Positions 56,501-64,000 of a DNA stretch of 64,000 nt are shown here, one piece after another. A model generated the notes under the pieces. That model did not search any database. It had not been told where the DNA came from and was given only the letters and a program-made list of their open reading frames with translations. Each line of letters opens with the position of its first letter. Within the stretch, counting starts at the first letter, position 1. The stretch spans positions 10,198,001 to 10,262,000 of the forward strand of contig NC_134017.1 of NCBI RefSeq assembly GCF_040712315.1, given 5' to 3'. The translations under genes were made by a program, and so were the position numbers. This DNA is from Castanea sativa. Lineage: Eukaryota > Streptophyta > Magnoliopsida > Fagales > Fagaceae.

Positions 56501-59500
56501 AGTCGTGCCATCAACAAGATCACTGTGAAGTATCGTTTTCCTATCCCTTGGTTGGATGACATGTTGGATATGATGGCTGGAGCAACGATCTTCTCCAAGA
56601 TAGATTTGAAAAGTGGCTATCATCAAATTAGGGTTCGTCCTAGTGATGAGTGGAAAACTGCCTTCAAGACGAAAGATGGCTTATATGAGTGGATGGTTAT
56701 GCCTTTTGGATTGTCCAATGCTCCTAGTACCTTTATGAGAGTAATGACTCAAGTGCTTAAGCCTTTTATGGGAAAATTCCTGGTTGTGTACTTTGATGAT
56801 ATCCTCATTTATAGTAAGTCTAGGGAGCAACACTTAGACCACCTAACTCAAGTTTGTGCAACCCTTAGGAAGGAGAGTTTATATGGTAACCTCAAGAAGT
56901 GCTCTTTCTTTACAGATAAAGTTGTCTTCCTAGGTTTCATAGTGTCACCTGAAGGAGTTTCTGCCGACCCCAGAAGGTTCAAGCCATTATGGATTGGCCC
57001 AAGCCTAAAACTATACATGAGGTTTGAAGCTTTCATGGGCTCGCTTCCTTTTATCGCCGATTCATCAAAGGATTTAGTACTATTATGTCCCCCATCACTA
57101 ATTGCTTGAAACATGGGGAGTTTATTTGGACAAAAGCTGGAACTAAGGCCTTTAAGGAGGTGAAACAGAAGATGACTGAGGCACCTGTCATACGTCTCCC
57201 TGATTTCACCAAGCCTTTTGAAGTGGAGTGTGATGCCTCAGGTATTGGCATAGGGGGAGTACTTAGTCAAGAGCGCCACCCAATTGCCTTTTTCAGTGAG
57301 AAGTTGAATGATGCGAAGCAAAAGTATTCCACATATGACAAAGAATTTTATGCCATTGTACGATCTCTTTGGCATTGGCGCCATTACTTGTTGTCTCGAG
57401 AGTTTATTATCTACTCTGATCATGAAGCTTTGCGCTATCTCAATTCCCAAAAAAAGCTAAATTTTAGGCACGGTAGTTGGGTTGAATTTCTGCAACGCTA
57501 CTACTTTGTGGTAAAACATAGAGCGGGAGTTGAGAATAAGGCTGCTGATGCACTGAGTCGAAGAGTGTTTTTGCTATCAGTCATGAGTGTTAAGGTCACT
57601 GGGTTTGAACGACTTAAGGATGACTATCAGTCATGCCAAGATTTTGGGGAGCTCTACACTAGCCTAAGTAATGCTTCACATCCCGTCTTGGATGATTATA
57701 CCCTTCAAGATGGTTACTTGTTCAAAGCCAACAAGTTGTGTATCCCTCGGTCGTCAGTGAGAGATTTCCTAGTTTGGGAGATACATGCAGGAGGCCTTGC
57801 AGGTCAATTTGGCCGAGATAAGACAATTGAGGAAGTGGAACGTCAATTCTATTGGCCTGGTCTTAAAAGGGGCGTCGCCAAGATAGTTGGTTAGTGTCGT
57901 ACATGTCAACTAGCCAAGCATCGCAAGCAAAACACTAGTCTGTACACACCTTTACCCGTGCCCGATCGCCCGTGGCAGGACGTGAGTATGGACTTTGTGC
58001 TAGGTTTGCCCCGCACTTTAGGAAGCATGATTCTATCCTAGTAGTTTATGATCGCTTCTCTAAGATGGCTCATTTCCTACCATGTTCTAAGACTTCTGAT
58101 GCTTCTAAAATTGCAAAGCTTTACTTTGATGAGATTGTCAAGCTTTATGGTCTCCCCAAAACCATAGTGTCTGATAGGGATGTTCGCTTCATGAGTTATT
58201 TTTGGAAGACCTTGTGGCATTTAGTAGGCACCAAATTGAAATTTTCCACGGCATTTCATCCTCAAACTGATGGTCAAACTGAGGTGATTAATCGTAGCCT
58301 AGGAAACCTTCTTCGGTGTCTAGTGGGTGAAGCCAATCGGAATTGGGATTCAATTCTTCCTATAGCCCAACTTGCATATAATAGCTCTGTCAATAGGTCT
58401 ATAGGCGTTAGTCCTTTTGAGGTTGTGCATGGATATACACCTAGGAAGCCCTTAGATCTTTTGCCCATGTCCCCACATGTTAGGATTTCTGAATCTGCTG
58501 AGGCATTCGCACGACATGTTCATGATTTGCATACTGAGATTCACAAAAAAATTCAGGTAAGTAATTCTCAATATAAAATTCATGCTGATACTCATCAGCG
58601 TCATGCAGAGTTTCAGGTAGGAGATTATGTCATGATTCGGATCCGACCTGAACGGTTTCCCTCTGGGACCGTTAAGAAATTGCAGGCTCGTAGTGCTGGT
58701 CCGTTCAAGGTATTGGAACGAATGGGCCCAAATGCATATGTCATTGACCTTCCTCATGATTATGGTATTAGCTCCTCCTTTAATATTGAGGATCTAGTTG
58801 CTTATAAAAGCCCTACTGCTATTCCTGATACTCCTTTTGATGAGCCTTTGCTTAATCCTATTGATACCCCTATGCCTACCCCTTTACCCTTAAATTTGCC
58901 CTATGCACATAAAGAATCTATTGATGCTATTTTAGATGAGCAAATTGTTTCTACCAGGGATGGAGGAGTTCACCGTTTCCTAGTTCGGTGGCGCGGGCGA
59001 CCAAATTCTGATTGCACATGGATTACTAGAGATGAGCTACAGCGACTGGATCCTGACTTACTGGAGTACTATCAAAGCTCTTCAGATTTCCACTCGACGG
59101 GGTCGAGTTCCTCTCACCCGGAGGGAGTTGGTGCGGACACGAGATATAGGCCCCCAATTATACACACGTATGGGAGGAAGAGCAAAAAGAAGACGGCCCA
59201 ACCTGTGGCCTTATGGATGGAGCCTATTAGTTATTGGGCTTGAGATTAAGCAAGCCCGAACATTTAATAATTAGGGTTTTGTGTTGTTAGCTATTTAAAC
59301 ATTTTTTTGATTATTGTAACACAGCTTTGGAGAAATATAAAAAAAACGTTTGTTTTCTTTTACACTGGTATCGACTCCAGTTGCCCTTAGGTGCTGACTT
59401 CTAGGGTTTATCCTATCAATTTTCTGTCATATTACACTATTGTGGTTGTCCTACGTCAACTGTTCTAGAAGGCATAGGTAAACTAGAATGCTCTCAAATG

Positions 59501-61900
59501 CTCGTGTTTGACTTGCTATTGGCATCCATGTTATTTAGTTTACATTTAAGAATCTATGTTATACACACAAGTTTCTACACCATTGACCTTTGGTTTTCCC
59601 TAACTGTATGCTTGTTCTTCCCAAGCTGCTCAACAGCATGTATGATACCATTGATTGGCATTGACAGGTATGTAGATGTTTCAACAGTTGATGGTGCCAC
59701 TTCTACATTGATTAGTGGACGTATTAATGCTACTGGGGCATCATTTTTGGAGGTGAGTTTTTTTCTGGTTTCATTTCAAATATGATGTATAAACACTGTG
59801 TCCTTGCTGCATGCTCTTCAAGGACATGACGATAGTGTTTAATGAAATTTTATTGAGCTTGGTATATTTTCTACAGGCTCCAGTTTCAGGATCCAAAAAG
59901 CCTGCAGAAGATGGGCAACTGATATTTCTTACAGCAGGTAGGTCAGTATGTATTTATTTATTTATTGAATTCACTGTTGGATACCAGACTTAAGGCTGTT
60001 ACCCTATCTAATACATATGTCACACCTAATTACCAAATTCCAAAATTATGGAACTTTTATTTTATTATTGATGTATCTGCAAATTGAATTTTTTATGTGA
60101 TCATATAATATGTCTGCTTCAAATTTCTATACCATCCTTGTTTTATCCATTGTTTAGAATATAACCTTTCGTACACTTTCAAAATCTGTCATGCGACATA
60201 TTGTAGGGGGCCTAACAGAAATAAACCATCAGATGCTTTTGTTTTCAGGTGACAAATCTCTGTATGAATTGGTTGCTCCGCTTTTAGACATCATGGGGAA
60301 GGTATTATCCCTTTTTTGATATATGCTGTTAATCTAGTATTCTTATTACCATATTTTATTCAGTCTGAGAATTTATGCATTTTCCAGTCAAGGTTTTTCC
60401 TTGGGGATGTTGGGAATGGAGCAGCAATGAAACTAGTTGTGAATATGATCATGGGAAGGTTCTACAGAATTTTAATTCCACTTAAAATTCCTTTTATCAT
60501 GTGCTTGTTTTTTTTATGATAGTGAAATGTTTCTTTTTTCATGTTCAAACAATGTGTAGTATGATGGCATCGTTTTCTGAAGGATTGCTTCTCAGTGAGA
60601 AAGTAGGACTGGATCCAAGTGTACTAGTAGAGGTACAATTCAAACCATTCATACCTTGCTGAATTATTCACTATATGCCACCTTCAATAAAACTCCACAT
60701 AAATTGATTGGATTTCGGCTTTTTTTCTTTCATTGTAATTGTAATAATTTAAGCATATGCAGATTTAGGTTGCAGAATAGTTGAACACAGGCTGCCAGGT
60801 AGTTCTTGCTAGTTGAGTGTGGCTTGAAGGATAACATGTTGGATCATGATAGGATCTCACATACAGGACTTTTCTATTGTGTTTCAGTCATTTGTTTAAC
60901 CCATTTCAGTGTCTCCACCCATCACTTTGGGCACTGAAGTAAATTCTCCTAATCAATACATTAACCTGATATGCATGGTGGAAATTTTTAAGAAGTCTAA
61001 TAATTTTGATGCCTTTTTTCAGAAAAGTAAATAAACAAATAAATGTAATCGAGTTTCCCTTTATGTCTTGCTATATGGTCCAAAAGAAGATAAATCTACA
61101 CGATTTCAATGAGGGAAAGCCTGATGTGTTGTTGAAAAAGAATTAAATTTGGTTGCACAATGTTTTATTTTTCATACTAAGAATCTATACATATCAATAG
61201 TCCAAGAGTCTCTCCTATTTGCCGGGCAATTTTTCCTTCTGGGTGTGGACAAAGAGTGCCAGGGTTTTGTAGACAAACAAGTTAGGACTTTTTGCATTAT
61301 TTAATATCTCAATGAGTCTTGGCGTTGGATGAGAGTCTATAAATGAAAACTCCGACCTTTTTCCAAATTCCAATTCTCTTTGGCACAATGATTTGCCATC
61401 AGCCTTTATAGGAGACATTACTCCTTGGTGATGTATTCTTTTCTTTTCTTTTCTTACATGAACCTGCTTGTCCAATTAAAAAAAAAATTTCTGTTCCAAA
61501 AGAAAGTGGTCATGAATTTTCTTTAATATCTTTTCATCTCTATGGAATTGCAGGTTGTCTCACAGGGTGCCATTAGTTCACCAATGTACTCAACCAAAGG
61601 TCCATCAATGATCCAATCCACATATCCAACCGCATTTCCTTTAAAGCATCAACAAAAGGTTTGTAATTTTACTACTGTCAGTATCACATTGACAACTTTA
61701 GTGATCTAATCAAGACGTTAAAATGGTGGCAGGACCTGAGGCTTGCTCTGGGACTAGCAGAATCTGTTTCCCAGCCTACTCCAATTGCAGCAGCTGCAAA
61801 TGAACTATATAAGGTTGCAAAATCTCATGGCCTTAGTGACCAAGACTTCTCAGCAGTTATTGAAGCATTGAAAGCTAAATTGCAAAACCCACCAAGATAG
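50512..61900 (+). CDS. GLYR2: Glyoxylate/succinic semialdehyde reductase 2, chloroplast type
   Basis: This NADPH-dependent beta-hydroxyacid dehydrogenase reduces glyoxylate to glycolate and succinic semialdehyde to gamma-hydroxybutyrate. The twelve exons are 50512-50701, 51503-51584, 51868-51933, 52567-52642, 52720-52775, 59668-59752, 59877-59937, 60249-60301, 60388-60458, 60560-60632, 61554-61658 and 61733-61900. Phases agree and give 361 residues, close to the family length. The N-terminus is Ser/Thr/basic, transit-peptide-like. The Rossmann motif is [16 protein letters not shown], the substrate loop [16 protein letters not shown], and the catalytic Lys is in [15 protein letters not shown]. 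The C-terminal helices run [17 protein letters not shown] to [16 protein letters not shown]. Start: 50512 gives the usual length; MAMCSSFC at 50563 is an alternative. Intron 5 contains a 6.6-kb chromovirus. Confidence 0.93.
52892..53237 (+). repeat. Chromovirus 5' LTR
   Basis: Starts TGGTGCGGACACGAGATATA and ends GTTGTCCTACGTCA. Carries an extra tandem copy of GGGTTTTGTGCTGTTA relative to the 3' LTR. Confidence 0.93.
53242..53253 (+). other. Primer-binding site, initiator-Met tRNA type
   Basis: TGGTATCAGAGC four bases after the LTR is complementary to the 3' end of plant initiator Met tRNA. Confidence 0.9.
53332..53499 (+). other. Short open frame in the chromovirus leader
   Basis: 55 codons starting [18 protein letters not shown] and ending TTIRARL, Pro-rich, in the leader between primer site and gag. 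No domain is recognised; it may be chance or an upstream ORF. Two A-runs (about 53521-53540 and 53859-53876) bracket a GC-rich segment just after it. Confidence 0.3.
54454..55698 (+). pseudogene. Chromovirus gag
   Basis: The frame starts at 54454 ([15 protein letters not shown]). It meets a TGA at 54559-54561 and then runs open from 54607 to a TAG at 55696-55698. The capsid part shows [31 protein letters not shown] and [21 protein letters not shown] zinc knuckle follows, [14 protein letters not shown], with Asp in place of the usual His. The stop at 55696 lies in the same frame as the downstream protease. Confidence 0.9.
55699..56500 (+). pseudogene. Chromovirus protease and RT N-terminus
   Basis: The frame of gag continues past its stop with [15 protein letters not shown] (retropepsin DSG) and [21 protein letters not shown] stop lies at 56149-56151. 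The frame then reads [20 protein letters not shown], the usual RT lead-in, before a frameshift near 56465. Confidence 0.85.
56441..57109 (+). pseudogene. Chromovirus reverse transcriptase core
   Basis: RT motifs in order: [46 protein letters not shown] and [15 protein letters not shown] (YFDD active site). A frameshift near 56980 separates it from the connection to RNase H. Confidence 0.9.
57085..57894 (+). pseudogene. Chromovirus RNase H and integrase zinc region
   Basis: RNase H motifs [20 protein letters not shown] (Asp), [14 protein letters not shown] (Glu) and [13 protein letters not shown] (Asp) are intact. [18 protein letters not shown] follows. The integrase N-terminus ([20 protein letters not shown]) begins, but a TAG at 57892-57894 stops the frame before the CxxC pair, which continues in the next DNA (CRTCQLAKH). 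Confidence 0.88.
57895..59125 (+). pseudogene. Chromovirus integrase core and chromodomain
   Basis: Integrase Asp in [20 protein letters not shown] sequence (frame change near 57990), Asp in [14 protein letters not shown] and Glu in [34 protein letters not shown] is the C-terminal domain. Then [32 protein letters not shown] and LLEYYQSS form a chromodomain, the chromatin-binding module thought to guide insertion of chromoviruses. The open frame runs on into the 3' LTR. Confidence 0.9.
59117..59128 (+). other. Polypurine tract of the chromovirus
   Basis: CCCGGAGGGAGT immediately precedes the 3' LTR. Confidence 0.6.
59129..59458 (+). repeat. Chromovirus 3' LTR
   Basis: Near-identical to 52892-53237. 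Differences include a few transitions (CACACGTATG for CACATGTATG) and one fewer tandem 16-17-bp unit. Confidence 0.93.
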
Positions 61901-64000
61901 AAGAATTCATCTTATAGGAGAGAATAAATATGAGTATGGCCTTTGATATTGTAATTGGGTTGGGCTCTCTAATTACCATCAGTTTGAGGTTTTTGTTCAT
62001 TTTGTTTTATAGCAGGTTATTAAACAGACTCATTTTACAAGACAACCCACCTGCTTTTAGATCCTAAAAATCAGACTGAGTTTTAAAGTTTTCTTTACTT
62101 TCTGTCACTGGCTCTAAATAACAATGCAATTCAATTCCTTGCACGAAATATGTTCCTCACCAAATTAATAATTATGCATATGGAATACAATTCCAGCTCA
62201 TAAAATCAAACCCACTTTCTAATTTTGGTCAGTTAATTGGGAAAATGAATCCTATTTCACAACCACTTAAAAAGTACCAAGAATTCTCTGCTTGTTTGTA
62301 CACGTTTTCTCTTTGTTTTTAAAGCTTTAAGTTACATACACGTTTCCTCTTTAATACTTGGTCATACATGATTGTATTGAATCCTTTTCTAGAGACTAGT
62401 TAAATAATCTCTTTCAAGTGGCTGTAGAACAATTAAAGAGATTCTATAAAAGAAACAAGGGTAATGCTTCGAGTGGTAACATGCTAATATGCTATGCTAT
62501 GGGACCATATACCCACTTACATAGGGTCAAATCACTATGTTAGAAATATTTGAACAACAAACTCTTCAATCTCATAAATATTAATATCAAATCCCATCCA
62601 TTAAATCGTACTCTTGAACAATACAATATATTAGAAATTAGATTTTACATCAATTAAATTCTATTTAATACTCAACTGTCTGCACATAAATATCAATAAA
62701 AGCCTACACTTCTATGGTTCTATCTAAAATTTATAGTTTGGATTCAATGAATCAAGTTTATTTCTCTTCTAAAGTTGCATTACAACTCTTTCTTAATTTG
62801 TAATTTTTATATATAATTGATGTCTTCACTTCCCAACTAACTGTATTTATGATCTTTTTGACTTGGTGTCTATATTCTCTAGATGAGAACATGAAGAAGT
62901 TAACTAAAGTAAGAGATGGGAAAGAATTGTCTGGAGTTGTCATAATAAAACAAATTAAAAGCCCATACAAGTGTAGGCTAAGAGCTTTGACACTACCTCA
63001 AGCCACCATTGGCACCTCGACCACCACCACCGGCGTATATACCTTAACCACCACCACCACGTCCTTGAGGAAACCCAGGCCACACTCCACTCCCCTAGTA
63101 ATCAAATGCCAATTTTAAAATAGTATATGCATTTAATATTTTGGTTCGCTTGGAAGATTACAACCACACCTCTAGGGAATGTGAGGTATTACCAATACGG
63201 GAATGCAAAGATTATAAGGACACATTTGGTACATTGAATCCTGATTATGATAGGTGTGAGGGGACAAAGATCAAAGGTAGTTAATGGAGGCAATTAGAGT
63301 AATTCCGAAGAGGGGAACTAAACGGAGAGGACTTGTTTAACTAGTAAGGAGTTTGAGATGATGCTATTGTTGACTTTGCTGAGGGTGCCTACTTGACCTC
63401 TGGAAGGTCGAGACTTTGGAATGAAGGTAACACTGTCCGACCCTCGGGGAGACAAAGGTAATTTGGTTTTAAACAAGGAAGAAAAGAAAAAGGAAGGACA
63501 AGGAAGCCATTCCCTCCGCATTAAATGTACTTCAACCATTTAACTGATCACATTAATGGAAAAATGACCATGAACAATGTTCATGACAGCTTATATTTTG
63601 TTGTAGAAGCCTTCTAACAAGGTCTTGATGGGACAAGTATCAAGAGAATTTGATCTCAACCCTCCAAATGTAAGATTCAAATGCAACCTTGCAACTTATA
63701 TAAAGCCAAGGAGCACTGGGATCAAGGGGGGGGGGGTGCAAAAGCAAGGAGAAGAAAAAAAAAAGATCATTTAGTTGTGAACCCGAGGATGAACACTTAG
63801 CAAATGTCAATGAGAATTAAAATTGAATACTTATATCTCGCATATCAAAGTTTAAGCCTAAAATTTCTTTTTACATAATGAGTATTTTAATGTTAACCTT
63901 GCATCCTATCTCTACAAATTAATTAAGTAAGTGAACTGTAGTAAAATAAAAAATCAACATTTACTGATTGACTTTTCACTATTTTTCACCCACCACAATA
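61901..64000. other. GLYR2 3' UTR and intergenic DNA
   Basis: The first 150-200 bases are probably 3' UTR. On the minus strand about 62990-63110, GFPQGRGGGG, IYAGGGGRGANGG-type codons appear between stops and may be a remnant of a Gly-rich RNA-binding gene. A G11 run lies near 63727. No supported gene. Confidence 0.35.

Larger units (their letters stand above)
52892..59458 (+). mobile_element. Chromovirus (Ty3/gypsy) inserted in GLYR2 intron 5
   Basis: LTRs of 346 and 330 bp (TG...CA) are flanked by a perfect ACTGT duplication (52887-52891, 59459-59463). An initiator-Met-type primer-binding site follows the left LTR and a polypurine tract precedes the right one. Gag, protease, RT, RNase H, integrase and a C-terminal chromodomain are on the plus strand, the same sense as GLYR2. 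Stops and frameshifts break gag-pol, so it is not autonomous. Short LTRs and a chromodomain place it among chromoviruses; the clade (Reina or similar) is a guess. Confidence 0.93.

Noticed and set aside
61215..61475. Minus-strand 86-codon frame in a GLYR2 intron
   Set aside because: No domain, no splice or promoter context, intronic AT-rich DNA.
62849..63118. Thr-rich plus-strand frame
   Set aside because: Better explained as the reverse strand of a decayed Gly-rich coding remnant; neither strand is an intact gene.

Overview
This window is nuclear DNA of a woody dicot plant. Genes are split by many GT-AG introns, the intergenic DNA is AT-rich, and plant-only families occur (type-B response regulator, plant glyoxylate reductase GLYR2, ACD6-like ankyrin genes, PIF/Harbinger, Tat-lineage and chromovirus retrotransposons). 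The overall style suits a rosid tree, possibly Fagales; that placement is inference, not shown. I see no bacterial features, CRISPR, rRNA or tRNA.

Layout: 1-1,055 is the decayed 3' end of a Ty3/gypsy element. 2,663-7,612 (+) is a type-B response-regulator-like gene whose receiver lacks the phospho-acceptor Asp. It carries two apparent lesions, a hAT-like MITE just before an exon, and an in-frame internal repeat. 8,295-11,050 holds a fragment related to that gene and several inverted-repeat elements, one nested in another. 12,255-12,695 (-) is a coiled-coil pseudogene resembling peroxisomal/mitochondrial division factors. 13,182-17,728 is a PIF/Harbinger transposon with matching TIRs, a TAA target duplication and two open spliced genes (transposase and Myb/SANT-like protein). 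18,398-22,290 is a direct segmental duplication of a broken ACD6-like ankyrin gene (-), each copy headed by CACTA-like subterminal sequence. 22,960-25,790 is LINE debris and 26,027-26,527 a possible Helitron.

Three host genes look intact. The first is an FHA-domain protein (26,972-29,200, +). The second is a two-RRM, Gly/Tyr-rich hnRNP-like protein (31,415-36,294, +), whose long second intron contains a MITE and a LINE tail. The third is chloroplast-type glyoxylate/succinic semialdehyde reductase GLYR2 (50,512-61,900, +), whose fifth intron contains a 6.6-kb chromovirus in the same orientation.

Between the last two genes lies an 11.3-kb Tat-lineage Ty3/gypsy element (38,203-49,463, minus orientation). 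It has near-identical LTRs, a perfect 5-bp target duplication, a second (archaeal-type) RNase H, an extra antisense coding region and a 151-bp tandem array. It inserted into an older MITE whose two ends can still be matched on either side. The window is therefore a few single-copy housekeeping or regulatory genes embedded in layered transposons. I found no clearly new biological system. The best leads are the pseudo-receiver regulator, the possibly autonomous Harbinger element, and the antisense ORF plus repeat array of the Tat element.
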